This document shows positions 51,639 to 61,404 of a stretch of 64,000 nucleotides of DNA, piece after piece (position 1 is the first letter of the stretch; each line of letters opens with the position of its first letter). The position numbers were made by a program, and so were the translations under genes. The DNA comes from Lacrimispora xylanisolvens (GTDB lineage Bacteria; Bacillota; Clostridia; Lachnospirales; Lachnospiraceae), in the NCBI GenBank assembly GCA_017084465.1, contig CP070896.1, positions 1,736,001 through 1,800,000 on the forward strand, in the 5' to 3' direction. The notes beneath the pieces were generated by a model, which made no database searches, was not told the origin of the DNA, and saw nothing but the letters and a program-made list of their open reading frames with translations.

Positions 51639-52667
51639 ATGTATAGCTTTAATAACGATTACAGCGAAGGCGCGCACCCAAAGATTCTGGAAGCGATCAC
51701 ACGGACCAATCTGGATCAGAACAGCGGATACGGAACTGACGGGCACTGTACCCGTGCCGGGGAGATGATCAGACGGGAAATCGGGCGAGAGGACGCTGAT
51801 GTTCATTTTATTGTGGGAGGAACCCAGACAAACCTGATTACAATCGGAGTTGCTCTCAAACCGTGGCAGGCAGTGATCTGTGTCGCTCAGGGACATATTA
51901 ATGTCCATGAAACCGGTGCGATAGAAGCCACAGGCCATAAAGTTCTGGCTATGCCTGGAAGAGATGGAAAACTGACTCCTGATGATATCATTCAGGCGTT
52001 AGATCATCATACAGACGAACATATGGTACAGCCCAAAATGGTCTACATCTCAAACTCCACCGAAATCGGAACCCAGTATTCCAAAGCAGAACTGGAAGCA
52101 ATCCACAGTCTGTGCCTTTCAAAGGACCTTTATCTCTTTTTAGATGGTGCCCGACTGGGATCTGCACTTACCAGCTCGGTGAATGATTTGACCATAAAAG
52201 ATATCGCGGCTTTAACTGATGTTTTTTATATCGGGGGAACAAAAGCCGGTGCTTTGTTTGGTGAAGCTTTAATCATCAGCAATCCGGATTTAAAACCGGA
52301 TTTCCGCTTCATGATGAAACAGCGTGGAGCTCTGCTGGCAAAAGGCTGGCTTCTTGGCATTCAGTTTGAGGAGTTGTTTACAGACAACCTCTTCTATGAT
52401 CTGGCTTCCCATGCCAATTCCATGGCAGACATCTTAAGAAAGGGAATTATTGACTGCGGCTATTCCTTTTATTCTGCCTCATTAACGAATCAGCTGTTTC
52501 CAATATTTCCTGATCATGTGATAGAAAAGCTGGAGAAAGAATTTGTTTTCTCCATACAGGAAAAAAGAGCTGATGGCCAATCTGCCATTCGTCTGGTTAC
52601 CTCCTGGGCGACCAGAGAAGACGCATGCAGGCATTTTCTAAGTATACTGAAGAACTGCTCCATGTAA
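51639..52667 (+). CDS. ltaE: Low-specificity threonine aldolase
   Basis: PLP enzyme splitting threonine or allo-threonine into glycine and acetaldehyde. 342 residues. SFNNDYSEGAHPKILEAITR start; HFIVGGTQTNLITIGVALKP; LYLFLDGARLGSAL (Asp that pairs with the PLP ring); IGGTKAGALFGEA (Schiff-base Lys, about 202). Start ATG 51639 follows AGGAGG, and the upstream in-frame extension is not used. Divergent from the dehydratase operon. Confidence 0.92.
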   Translation: MYSFNNDYSEGAHPKILEAITRTNLDQNSGYGTDGHCTRAGEMIRREIGREDADVHFIVGGTQTNLITIGVALKPWQAVICVAQGHINVHETGAIEATGHKVLAMPGRDGKLTPDDIIQALDHHTDEHMVQPKMVYISNSTEIGTQYSKAELEAIHSLCLSKDLYLFLDGARLGSALTSSVNDLTIKDIAALTDVFYIGGTKAGALFGEALIISNPDLKPDFRFMMKQRGALLAKGWLLGIQFEELFTDNLFYDLASHANSMADILRKGIIDCGYSFYSASLTNQLFPIFPDHVIEKLEKEFVFSIQEKRADGQSAIRLVTSWATREDACRHFLSILKNCSM

Positions 52668-52671
52668 TGAG

Positions 52672-52722
52672 AAAGCCCTTAAGAAACTGGCAATGAGATT
52701 GCTGTTGTCTCTTAAGGGCTTT
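52672..52722. terminator. Bidirectional terminator between ltaE and the S41 peptidase
   Basis: AAAGCCCTTAAGA and TCTTAAGGGCTTT arms around a 25-base loop, flanked by A/T-rich runs for both strands. The genes on each side converge on it. Confidence 0.85.
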
Positions 52723-52730
52723 ATTATATT

Positions 52731-54032
52731 TTATTTTAAAGCATTAATTGCTTCTATCAGCTGATTGTCTTCATTATGCTCAATCTTAATTTTTGTTTTC
52801 AGCTCTTCTTTTAATTCTACGGGAACATCTGGTTCAAGACCCTTTTTATGAAGATCAAAACCGCTTGGTGTATAGTAATGGGCAACTGTCATCTTAATTG
52901 CAGTTCCATTATCTAACGGGAACAACGTCTGGACAATACCCTTGCCAAATGTTTTGGTTCCTACAAGCTTCGCTTTCTTGTATGCCTTAAGGGCACCGGA
53001 GAAGACCTCAGATGCACTTGCAGACTGACCATTCACCAGAACTGCCATTGGAACATCTACCTGATGGCCGTCTGATGCATAATACTGCTCGCCTTTTCCG
53101 TTCTTATCCGCCATATAAACAAGAAGGGTTTTATTCTTCTTGGTTCTTACGAGATTTGGATCGCCTTCAATGACCAGATCGTCAGGAAGAATGTAATCCA
53201 GCATGGATACAACCGCATCCACAACTCCGCCAGGGTTATTTCTTAAATCAACCACCAGCTTTTTCATTCCCTTTTTCTCCAGATCATCAATTGCACCTTT
53301 AAACTGATCAGCAGTTACCGTATCGAACTGACTTACTGAAATATATCCTACATTGTCAGCCAGCATTTCATATTCAACCGTAGGCACTGTAATCTGCCGG
53401 CGTTCCATGGTCATATCGATATAATCGCCTGCCTCCTTACGAAGAACAGTGATTGTCACAGGTGTACCTTTCTCGCCTTTGATGTAATCCTTTACTACCA
53501 GTTCCAGATCAATTCCTGTCACTTCTTTGCTGCCTACCTTATAAAGGATATCACCAGGCAGAATTCCCGCTTCCGCTCCGGGAGTTCCTTCAAATACCTT
53601 GCTGACTGTAATGACACCGGTTGAGGGATTCTGACTTACCATCACTCCAATCCCGCAGTATTCACCGGCCGTATCTTCCATCAGTTTTTTATATTCATCA
53701 GCTGTGTAATAAACCGTGTAAGGGTCCTCAAGGCCATAAAGCATTCCTTTATAGATCCAGTCTTCCACTTTCGTATTGTCTTCGTCAAAGAGATAATACT
53801 TATCAATCACACTCTGAATGGTCTGGATCTTAGCCACAATCCGGTTCATATCCAGATCGCCGTTCTGATTCTCTGCCTGAACGGATTCAGCCGTTGTTCC
53901 CTTGCCATCAATTGCAGTTCTTCCAATTAAAATGCCTAAGGACATCCCCACAATTACAAGGGCTGCCAATGTGGTAAGAAGTGCTCCGACTAGGGCACCC
54001 TTCCAAAATTTATTCTTACTTTCCACTGTCAT
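52731..54032 (-). CDS. ctpA: S41 family carboxy-terminal processing peptidase
   Basis: Membrane-anchored protease, 433 residues. Uncleaved N-terminal helix (LVGALLTTLAALVIVGMSLG), PDZ domain about 125-215 (YCGIGVMVSQNPSTGVITVS), and S41 domain with nucleophile Ser in NGQSASASEVFSG and catalytic Lys in TKTFGKGIVQT. The family trims cell-wall hydrolases and other exported proteins; the M23 hydrolase just upstream is a candidate substrate. Start ATG 54032 follows GATAGGAGA, 16 bases past the hydrolase stop. Confidence 0.92.
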   Translation of the reverse strand: MTVESKNKFWKGALVGALLTTLAALVIVGMSLGILIGRTAIDGKGTTAESVQAENQNGDLDMNRIVAKIQTIQSVIDKYYLFDEDNTKVEDWIYKGMLYGLEDPYTVYYTADEYKKLMEDTAGEYCGIGVMVSQNPSTGVITVSKVFEGTPGAEAGILPGDILYKVGSKEVTGIDLELVVKDYIKGEKGTPVTITVLRKEAGDYIDMTMERRQITVPTVEYEMLADNVGYISVSQFDTVTADQFKGAIDDLEKKGMKKLVVDLRNNPGGVVDAVVSMLDYILPDDLVIEGDPNLVRTKKNKTLLVYMADKNGKGEQYYASDGHQVDVPMAVLVNGQSASASEVFSGALKAYKKAKLVGTKTFGKGIVQTLFPLDNGTAIKMTVAHYYTPSGFDLHKKGLEPDVPVELKEELKTKIKIEHNEDNQLIEAINALK

Positions 54033-54048
54033 TCTCCTATCTAGCTCA

Positions 54049-55254
54049 TTATGGGCTTACATACTTCACTGGATTTACATAACTTCCATTCACTCTGATC
54101 CCAAAGTGGAGATGCGGTCCTGTGGAATACCCGGTAGAACCCACTTTTGCAATTAACTGTCCCTGCGACACTTCCTGCCCCGCTGAAACCAGGAGTTCGG
54201 AACAGTGCATATAAACAGTATAGACTCCCCCCGCCATGATGAATCATGATATAATTGCCGGCAGAATAACTGTATGTAGAGATCGTTACAGTCCCGGAAG
54301 CAGCTGCTACAATACCGGCACCTGTTGATGCTCCGATGTCTATGCCCTGATGATTAGAAGAGGCTCCTTCGGTTGGAGATTCTCTGTCTCCGAAAGAAGA
54401 AGTGATTCTTGAAGATGACGGGCTGGGCCATATAAAGCTAATATTCCCGATTGCCACCGTATTATACGTTTTACCAGCTTTCTGGGCAGCTTTCCGTGCT
54501 TCTTCCTCTTGTTTTCGTATCTGTGCTTCCATTTCTTTGATATGCTGTTCCTGCGCTGCTATATCCTTTTCCAGTTCAGATAGATTTTCCTGGTTCTTGG
54601 CTATCCTGGTCTGATACGCTGCAAGTTCCTGGTTTTTTTTGCCTGTAAGAGCCCTTCAGCCTCCTGCTTTTTGTCTCTGGCAGCAGTCTGGAATCCAAGC
54701 AGATTCTCATATTCCGCCTTTAACAGAGCTTCTCTCTGACTAACTTCTTCTTTGGTTCTTTTATAATCCTCCAGCATTCTTCTATCATATGCAGCAATGC
54801 TTCTGATATATTCCGCCCGGTTATAAAGCTGGGTGAGATCGGCGGACCTAAACAGCAAGTCCAGATAATTCGTCTCACCCTTTTCATACATATATTGAAT
54901 TCTGAGTTTCATATTCCGGTATTGATGTTCCTGGTCTTTTTTTGCGGTCTCAAGATCTGCCTGGGCAGTTTTTATCTGCTCTTCTTTTGCTGAGATCTGG
55001 GCGGTGAGTGCCGTCAGCTGCTTATCATAGACAGCCAGTTTGTCATCCAGACCTTTCACATAAGATGCAGTATCCGCTTTCAGACCCTCCAGCTCTTTTA
55101 AAGCTGATTCCACTTCCTTTTTTTGATCCTCCATGGAACTGGCCTTTTTCTTTGCATCATTTACATCATTCTTTGTACCATAGGAGGGAAATATACATGA
55201 TACGGTCATCAAAAGACCGATTCCCACTGCAAACAGTCTTTTTCCATGATTCAC
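54049..55254 (-). CDS. M23 peptidoglycan hydrolase with coiled coil, EnvC-like (frameshifted)
   Basis: Exported cell-wall hydrolase of the FtsEX group, 401 residues after correcting T8 54633-54640 (one base missing) and C6 54227-54232 (one extra). Signal peptide ([20 protein letters not shown]), two coiled-coil blocks (about 30-110 and 160-260) with a small [20 protein letters not shown] hinge between, and a LytM domain about 290-401 with Zn ligands in [10 protein letters not shown] and [11 protein letters not shown]. FtsX is expected to activate it through its coiled coil. Follows ftsX by 12 bases. Confidence 0.9.
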
Positions 55255-55266
55255 GGACGACTCCCC

Positions 55267-56175
55267 TTATACTTTTAAATGTTTCCGGATTGTAAAGAAA
55301 CTGACAAAAAATCCAATTCCAAGTCCCAGTGACATAGCTGTTGCGGCCATGTAAGGAAATATGGCATCAACAGGAAGAAACTGAAACAATCCGGAAAGAA
55401 TGCTGAACTTAGTCACTACATATCCAACTGCTGAACGGTACAGAAAATAAATGGCGATCAGGGGAAGAGAGGCACCTACCAGTCCGATGATGACTCCTTC
55501 TACCACAAAGGGGGCTCTGATCATATAGTTGGTCGCACCGATCAGCTTCATAATCTGATTCTCGTTTTTCCTAAATGCAGCTGCTACGGAAATTGTATTG
55601 CTGATTAAGAAAATGGCCACAGCCAGAAGTATACCGATGATCAGCATGGAAAGGATTCCTATCACTTTGTTTAAGCTGTTCATACCTTCTGCTGCTGTCT
55701 TGGAATAATTAACCTTTCTTACTCCCTCTATCCCATTTAACCAGGATACAAGCTCATCCTGCTGGGTTAAATCAGTTAGAAATATTGTATAGGAAGAAGA
55801 ATTGGCAAGAGGGTTGTCCTCTTCAAATCCTTCTGCAAGATCCTGCATATCACCGAAGTACTCTTTCTTTGCTTCTGACCATGCGTCCTCAGCAGAGGTG
55901 AATTTTACTTCTTTTACTTCTTTTCGTTGTTTAATCTCATTGCCAATCTCAGTGATCTTGTTTTTATCAAGACCTTCGTTAAAAAATACAGTAATTCCTA
56001 CTGTGCTCTCCGTATTTTTTACTACATACTGCACATTTACCATGATAGAGAAGAACAGACAAAAAAGGAAAATGCATGCGGATACTGTTGCAATTGAGGC
56101 CAGGGAAAATAATATGTTTCTGCAGATGTTTATTACACCTTGTTTCAGACAATACCAAAATGTACTAATTCTCAT
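55267..56175 (-). CDS. ftsX: Cell division protein FtsX
   Basis: Membrane subunit of FtsEX, 302 residues with four helices. An exterior loop about 45-165 (TESTVGITVFFNEGLDKNKI) binds the wall hydrolase, and there is a coupling region FRKNENQIMKLIGATNYMIR. Start ATG 56175 (MRISTFWYCLKQG) follows the family N-terminus better than the upstream one; it overlaps ftsE by 11 bases. Confidence 0.93.
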   Translation of the reverse strand: MRISTFWYCLKQGVINICRNILFSLASIATVSACIFLFCLFFSIMVNVQYVVKNTESTVGITVFFNEGLDKNKITEIGNEIKQRKEVKEVKFTSAEDAWSEAKKEYFGDMQDLAEGFEEDNPLANSSSYTIFLTDLTQQDELVSWLNGIEGVRKVNYSKTAAEGMNSLNKVIGILSMLIIGILLAVAIFLISNTISVAAAFRKNENQIMKLIGATNYMIRAPFVVEGVIIGLVGASLPLIAIYFLYRSAVGYVVTKFSILSGLFQFLPVDAIFPYMAATAMSLGLGIGFFVSFFTIRKHLKV

Positions 56176-56851
56176 ACGTATAACCGCCTTTTTTCTCATC
56201 GCTTACGATGGTTCCGCGATCCATCATAATTACCCGCTTCTTCATACGGTCTACAATCTCCTGGCTATGGGTAACGACAATTACGGTAGTTCCCAGCTTG
56301 TTGATCTCCTCTAAAAGCTTCATGATCTCCATGGAGTTATGGCCGTCTAAGTTGCCGGTTGGCTCGTCGGCAAGAAGAATTTCAGGTTTGTTAATGAGCG
56401 CTCTTGCAATCGCCACTCGCTGCTGCTCTCCACCGGAAAGCTGCTGCGGGAAAAATTTATATTTGGAAGACAGCCCCACCATTTTTAACATGGCTGGCAC
56501 TGATTCTTTTATACTTCTTGTGGATGCCCCAATGACACGCTGCGCAAATGCAACGTTTTCATACACATTACGGTCTTTTAACAGGCGGAAATCCTGAAAA
56601 ACCATGCCAAGCTTCCTACGGTACCTGGGGATGAACCGCCTTGGCATCTTGCCTAAATTCATATCATTTACTATAATCTTACCAGAGGTGGGTTCCACTT
56701 CTTTTAACAGCATTTTCAGCAGAGTGGATTTTCCGGAGCCGCTTCTGCCGATGATGAAAACAAATTCACCGTCTGCTACTGTCATATTGATGTTACGCAG
56801 TGCCTTGTTTCCCGCCTCGTATGTTTTACTTACGTTCCATAATTCAATCAT
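56165..56851 (-). CDS. ftsE: Cell division ATP-binding protein FtsE
   Basis: ABC ATPase that drives FtsX, 228 residues. MIELWNVSKTYEAGNKALRN, Walker A GRSGSGKST, signature LSGGEQQRVAIAR, Walker B ILLADEPTGNLD, H-loop VVTHSQEIVD. First gene of ftsE-ftsX-M23-ctpA, a full division hydrolase set. Confidence 0.96.
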   Translation of the reverse strand: MIELWNVSKTYEAGNKALRNINMTVADGEFVFIIGRSGSGKSTLLKMLLKEVEPTSGKIIVNDMNLGKMPRRFIPRYRRKLGMVFQDFRLLKDRNVYENVAFAQRVIGASTRSIKESVPAMLKMVGLSSKYKFFPQQLSGGEQQRVAIARALINKPEILLADEPTGNLDGHNSMEIMKLLEEINKLGTTVIVVTHSQEIVDRMKKRVIMMDRGTIVSDEKKGGYTYEN

Positions 56852-56940
56852 TTTAGTCCTCTGAGTAATTTTGCATAGCGTGATTTTCTTTGATATATAC
56901 GTGAAACAGTAGATTTGTTAAAACGCGAGTGTGAAGAACG

Positions 56941-57285
56941 CGACTCCGCAGTGGAACCTCGATTACGCTTCGCTTCATCTCGGTTTACGGGCTTCGCCCT
57001 ATGAAAAGAGTCAGCAATACTGATGCTTTTGTGCAAGCACAACGCTTTGTTCTCTTCCCATGACTCCGCAGTGGAACCTCGATTACGCTTCGCTCCATCT
57101 CGGTTTACGGGCTTCGCCCTATGAAAAGAGTCAGCAATACAGATGCTTTTGTGCAAGCACAACGCTTTGTTCTCTTCCCATGACTCCGCAGTGGAACCTC
57201 GATTACGCTTCGCTCCATCTCGGTTTACGGGCTTCGCCCTATGAAAAGAGTCAGTAATACAGATGCTTTTGTGCAAGCACAACGC
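56941..57285. repeat. 120-bp tandem repeat, nearly three copies
   Basis: Three head-to-tail copies at 56941, 57061 and 57181 (the last lacks its final 15 bases), differing at only a few positions. The unit carries CGATTACGCTTCGCTCCATC and the mini-hairpin GGGCTTCGCCC, and is more GC-rich than the genes around it. It fills the space between ftsE and the CdaR-like gene. Because 120 is 40 codons, a minus-strand frame of 156 residues (56848-57318) stays open with a 40-residue repeat starting near LCLHKSICIADSFHRAKPVN. It has no ribosome-binding site and odd composition, so I do not call it a gene. It looks like a multi-copy intergenic element. Confidence 0.9.
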
Positions 57286-57293
57286 ATCTGTAT
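57257..57293. repeat. Strong hairpin at the outer end of the repeat
   Basis: ATACAGATGC and GCATCTGTAT arms (10 of 10), with an inner TTGTGC/GCACAA stem. It is the end of copy 3; copies 1 and 2 have lost the right arm. Sits 34 bases after the CdaR-like stop and may end that transcript, though no U-tract follows. Confidence 0.7.
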
Positions 57294-57326
57294 AACTGCC
57301 TCTTTTCACACTGCTCATGGCTGGCG

Positions 57327-58415
57327 TTAATAGTCTTGGTTCTCCATATACTTCATATACTTCACAACCATCAGTGCAATCTTAAACGTAATTGCATCCT
57401 CAAACACCCGAAGATCCAGTCCCGTGCTCTTCTGCAGCTTATCCAGACGATATACTAACGTATTTCTGTGAATATAAAGCTGTCTGGAAGTCTCGGAAAC
57501 GTTCAGGCTGTTCTCGAAAAATTTGTTGATGGTGGTCAGGGTCTCTTCGTCAAAATCATCTGGTGATTTGCCGTCAAAGATCTCTTTGATAAACATACGG
57601 CATAAAGGCAGCGGAAGCTGATAAATCAGACGTCCGATTCCAAGCTTGCTGTAAGCTACCACATTCTTATTACTATAGAAGATCTTACCTACATCCATTG
57701 CCATCTTGGCTTCTTTATAAGATCTGGATACTTCTTTGATCTCACTTACAATGGTACCAAATGCTACGTGAACCTGAGTCATCGCCTCTGTATTGAGCAT
57801 GTCCAGAACCGTATTGGCGGTTTTCTCCAGATCCTCATAGTTCTCGCCGTCTTTTACCTCTTTAACAAGAATAATATTCTTCTCGTCAACGGCAGTTACA
57901 AAATCTTTTGTCTTTGCCGCAAATAAATTGCGTACGGTCTCCAGCGCATTCACATCTTTTTCGTGCTGTGTTTCGATAATAAATACAACTCGTCTGATAT
58001 TGGTTTCAATGTGAAGTTTTTTTGCACGGTTATAGATATCCACCAGAAGCAGGTTATCTAATAAAAGATTCTTAATAAAATTATCCTTATCAAATCTCTC
58101 TTTATAAGCAACTAAAAGACTCTGAATCTGGAAAGATGCTAATTTGCCTACCATATATACATCATCACTTCCGCCTTTTGCAAGGAGGATGTATTCTAAC
58201 TGATGCTCGTCGAAGACTTTAAAAAACTGATATCCCTGGATTACCTGACTGTCGGCTGGAGAATCCACGAACGCCAGGATCGAACTTTCGTAATCTTCCG
58301 CATCAGGAAATGTGGTAGCCAAAACCTTTCCTTCTGTATCGCAAATACACAGATCTATTCTTGTTATTCCTTTTAATCCTTCAATGGTTGTTTGAAGTAT
58401 TTGATTCGAAATCAT
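57327..58415 (-). CDS. CdaR-like transcriptional regulator
   Basis: 362 residues, intact. N-terminal sensing domain (about 1-130, LQTTIEGLKGITRIDLCICD; DVYMVGKLASFQIQSLLVAY), a middle GGDEF-like helical region, and a C-terminal PucR-type HTH (FFENSLNVSETSRQLYIHRN, LVYRLDKLQKSTGLDLRVFED). Sugar-diacid regulators have this shape. It lies downstream of, but behind a terminator from, a sugar ABC ATPase gene; a functional link is likely but unproven. Confidence 0.83.
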   Translation of the reverse strand: MISNQILQTTIEGLKGITRIDLCICDTEGKVLATTFPDAEDYESSILAFVDSPADSQVIQGYQFFKVFDEHQLEYILLAKGGSDDVYMVGKLASFQIQSLLVAYKERFDKDNFIKNLLLDNLLLVDIYNRAKKLHIETNIRRVVFIIETQHEKDVNALETVRNLFAAKTKDFVTAVDEKNIILVKEVKDGENYEDLEKTANTVLDMLNTEAMTQVHVAFGTIVSEIKEVSRSYKEAKMAMDVGKIFYSNKNVVAYSKLGIGRLIYQLPLPLCRMFIKEIFDGKSPDDFDEETLTTINKFFENSLNVSETSRQLYIHRNTLVYRLDKLQKSTGLDLRVFEDAITFKIALMVVKYMKYMENQDY

Positions 58416-58460
58416 GGCATAATCTCCTTTTTCGTAAATTTACCTTATTCTATATTAATG

Positions 58461-58501
58461 CAAAAAGAAAAAAAAAGCAAGCGAGTATCATACTCGCTTG
58501 C
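58461..58501 (-). terminator. Terminator after the sugar ABC ATPase
   Basis: Perfect palindrome: arms GCAAGCGAGTAT and ATACTCGCTTGC, followed on the minus strand by T9, C and T5. It also separates the CdaR-like gene. Confidence 0.92.
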
Positions 58502-58516
58502 ATAAAATTTCACTAA

Positions 58517-59626
58517 TTAGTTTAATACAACTAATTCTGTATCCTTGTCAAATACATGAACTTTTGTTAAATCAAGAGCAAGCTTGATTGTATCGCCAGG
58601 TCTTGCAGTTGTACGAGGATTTACTCTTGCAGTGAAGTTTACTTCTTCTACATCGAAGTATAAGTATACTTCTGCTCCAAGTAATTCGTAAACTCTGATG
58701 GTTGCATCGATTACGCTTGCAGGAGAAGACTCAAGGAATGCTTCCTCATCATGAAGATCTTCTGGACGAATACCTAAAACTACAGTCTTTCCAATATATC
58801 CGCCATCTTCCAGTTTTTTTGCTTTCTCAGCTGGAAGAGCGATTGTGTTTCCACCAAATGTTAAAGTAACATCGCTGCCTTTTTTAGCAACAGTAGCTTC
58901 GATTAAGTTCATCTGAGGAGCTCCGATGAATCCTGCTACGAATTTGTTGCCTGGCTTATCATATAAGTTCTGAGGAGAATCAACCTGCTGAATGACACCA
59001 TCTTTCATAACTACGATTCTGGTACCAAGGGTCATAGCCTCTGTCTGATCATGTGTTACATAAACCATAGTAGCTTCAAGTCTCTGATGTAATTTAGAGA
59101 TCTCAATACGCATCTGGCCTCTCAGCTTAGCATCAAGGTTGGATAACGGCTCATCCATTAAGAATACTTTTGGATTACGAACAATAGCACGTCCCATAGC
59201 TACACGCTGTCTCTGTCCACCAGATAAAGCCTTTGGTTTACGATCTAATAAATGTTCCAGATCAAGGATTCTTGCAGCTTCATGAACCAGCTTATCAATC
59301 TCATCCTTTGGAGTCTTTCTCAGTTTCAGACCAAACGCCATGTTATCATATACAGTCATATGTGGATACAAAGCGTAGTTCTGGAATACCATCGCGATAT
59401 CTCTATCCTTAGGCTCTACATCGTTCATTAACTTTCCGTCGATGTAAAGTTCACCGGAGGAAATGTCTTCCAAACCAGCAATCATACGAAGAGTTGTAGA
59501 TTTACCGCATCCAGATGGTCCTACAATAACAAATTCTTTGTCTGCAATCTCCAGATTGAAATCCTTAACTGCCTCAAATCCATTGGGATATCTTTTAACG
59601 ATGTTTTTCAGTGATAAACTAGCCAT
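58517..59626 (-). CDS. ugpC: Sugar ABC transporter ATP-binding protein, UgpC/MsmK type
   Basis: ATPase of carbohydrate importers, 369 residues. Walker A VGPSGCGKSTTLRMIAG, Q-loop region FQNYALYPHMTVYDNMAFGL, signature LSGGQRQRVAMGRA, Walker B VFLMDEPLSNLD, H-loop THDQTEAMTL; then a regulatory TOBE domain about 240-369 (VVLGIRPEDLHDEEAFLESS). One such protein usually serves many sugar importers, which agrees with its standing alone here without permeases. RBS GGAGGATTAG. Confidence 0.93.
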   Translation of the reverse strand: MASLSLKNIVKRYPNGFEAVKDFNLEIADKEFVIVGPSGCGKSTTLRMIAGLEDISSGELYIDGKLMNDVEPKDRDIAMVFQNYALYPHMTVYDNMAFGLKLRKTPKDEIDKLVHEAARILDLEHLLDRKPKALSGGQRQRVAMGRAIVRNPKVFLMDEPLSNLDAKLRGQMRIEISKLHQRLEATMVYVTHDQTEAMTLGTRIVVMKDGVIQQVDSPQNLYDKPGNKFVAGFIGAPQMNLIEATVAKKGSDVTLTFGGNTIALPAEKAKKLEDGGYIGKTVVLGIRPEDLHDEEAFLESSPASVIDATIRVYELLGAEVYLYFDVEEVNFTARVNPRTTARPGDTIKLALDLTKVHVFDKDTELVVLN

Positions 59627-59891
59627 TTACTAATCCTCCTAAAAATAAAATATATATTCTCTGTTCTGAACTACAAGCCCCCACAGCTGCAGCTCCCTGT
59701 TTCTGAAACAATCATACATGAATTGTTTTTTTTTTACCATATTCTTATTTACCAAAATCCATTTGGGGCTTTTGGCTAATTTGTATAACCATTGAAAAAA
59801 CTGACTGAAACGTCAAAATATCAAGATACAGGCTCGTACATTTCTGTCTATATTCGATACCCTGTGACTATTTTGCCTCTTATTTGGTTAT
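59627..59891. other. Intergenic stretch upstream of the sugar ABC ATPase
   Basis: 265 bases before the ATPase gene. AT-rich, with a T10 run (plus strand) and a possible -10 TATGAT (59711-59716, minus strand) lacking a good -35. I see no gene or RNA here; it likely holds the promoter. Confidence 0.6.
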
Positions 59892-59936
59892 ATATTACAA
59901 GGCGATGTCGTTATTTTCGACACCGCCTTGTAATAT
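59892..59936 (-). terminator. Terminator of the methyltransferase gene
   Basis: ATATTACAAGGCG and CGCCTTGTAATAT arms with an inner TGTCG/CGACA stem, 12 bases past the methyltransferase stop. The U-tract is imperfect. Confidence 0.75.
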
Positions 59937-59947
59937 TTTAAATATAT

Positions 59948-60533
59948 TTATTTCTTTTTCGCAAGAACGTTCAGCCATCTTACGTCAGAATGACCGGAAC
60001 GAATATCTTCGGTTTCCCACAGCTTTAAAATTTCAAATCTGCCGTTTTCTCTTAAGAGCTGGGAAATAGAGTCTGCGGTAAAGTCACTGAAATACCGTTC
60101 GCCACGGAACCCCTCAAAATCTCCCAGTTTAAAAGACATATATAGAATACCCTTCTCATTTAAGGCCCTTGCTATCTTTGTAAGAATGCCTGACAGTTCC
60201 TTTTTCGGGAGTATGAAGCAGCGATGCACACGCCCAGATACCGTCGAATACGTCGTCAAAATCTATCTGCTCAAATGTCATCTGTAGTACATCAAGGCCT
60301 GTGTGAATTTCCGCCAGCTTACACATCTCAGAAGATGCATCAAGCGGTGTCACATCATATCCCAGTTCATATAGAGTAAGGCTGTCTCTTCCTGAGCCGC
60401 AGCCCAGATCCAGAATCGTATCGCCCTCCTCCAGATAATTTAAAAATTCTCTCATGATTTCTGACATATCCTGATTTACTGTTTCTTCAAATTCCTTTGC
60501 CGCATACTTATTATAATAGTCTATCGAGTCCAA
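59948..60533 (-). CDS. SAM-dependent class I methyltransferase (frameshifted)
   Basis: 194 residues after removing one base at T5 60201-60205. Motif I GDTILDLGCGSGRDSLTLYE, acidic motif II PLDASSEMCKLAE, motif IV FDGIWACASLLHTP. Small-molecule methyltransferase; substrate unknown. The C-terminal half (FKLGDFEGFRGERYFSDFT) is in the other frame. Downstream of cvfB by 28 bases. Confidence 0.85.
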
Positions 60534-60561
60534 AATAATCCTCCTGTTATCCGCTTACCCG

Positions 60562-61403
60562 CTAATTAATTACTTCAATTTTGTTTTCTGTTATCTTTAC
60601 TTTACCTTCTTTAAGAAGATGTCCCACTGCACGTTTAAAAGCATTCTTGCTCATGGAAAATTCCCGCTTGATAATCTCAGGATCAGCTTTGTCAGTAAAT
60701 GGCAGACTTCCCGAAAACTGATCTTCAATAATCTCAAGAACCTTTAGTGAATCCGCATCCATCTGAATATATGCTTTCTGCCTTGGACTTAAATCCAGTT
60801 TTCCATCTTCTCTTACCTTAGTGACCCTTGCTGTAATCTCATCACCTTCCCTGTACTTCTCAAAAAAGCTCCTTTTTGGGAATCAATCCATAATATTTTT
60901 TATCTACTGCAACAAATGCACCCAGCGTATCGCTGAATTCATAGATAATCCCAGTAACCTGATCATCCTTTTTATAAGGAGACTGATTGCTCATATGGGC
61001 ATATACCCGCATGGTTGCAGCCAGCCGCTTACTTTTATCAATGTACAAAGTAACAAGAACATTCTCACCGGTTCGTACTTTATATGTCTGCTCTTTATAT
61101 GGCAGGAGCAGATCCTTCTCCAGTCCCATGTCCAGAAATGCGCCGATCTTGCCTACTTCCTTCACTTTCAGAACTTCGGTCTCACCAACTAAAAGCTTGG
61201 GAATTGCAGTCGTCGCAATCAACCGGTCTTCTGAATCCTTGTAGATAAAGACCGTAATCTCATCTCCCTGCCCCGTTCCTTCAGGAACCTGTTTCTTTGG
61301 GAAGCAGTACAGATACTTCACTGCCGGCATCTTCTCCTAAATACACGCCGAACTCCTTTACCCTCTGGACTGTGAGGGTCTGCATCTTACCTAATTCAAT
61401 CAT
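60562..61403 (-). CDS. cvfB: S1 RNA-binding protein CvfB (frameshifted)
   Basis: 279 residues after removing one base near 61292-61298 and one at A6 60862-60867. Three S1-like domains (about 5-60, EFGVYLGED; 70-130, VGKIGAFLDMGLEKDLLLPY; 145-210, GIIYEFSDTLGAFVAVDKKY), then a C-terminal winged helix (about 220-279, FSMSKNAFKRAVGHLLKEGK). Homologues control virulence and RNA turnover in Staphylococcus. Start ATG 61403 is one base after the thioesterase stop, so translation is coupled. Confidence 0.9.
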
Positions 61404-61404
61404 C

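Noticed and set aside
56941..57285. CRISPR array
   Set aside because: The units are 120 bp, directly adjacent and nearly identical throughout; there are no short repeats with unique spacers and no cas genes.
56848..57318. 156-residue open frame with a 40-residue repeat
   Set aside because: It spans the 120-bp DNA repeat, has no ribosome-binding site, and stays open because 120 is divisible by three. The opposite strand is open over the repeat too, so coding is not supported.
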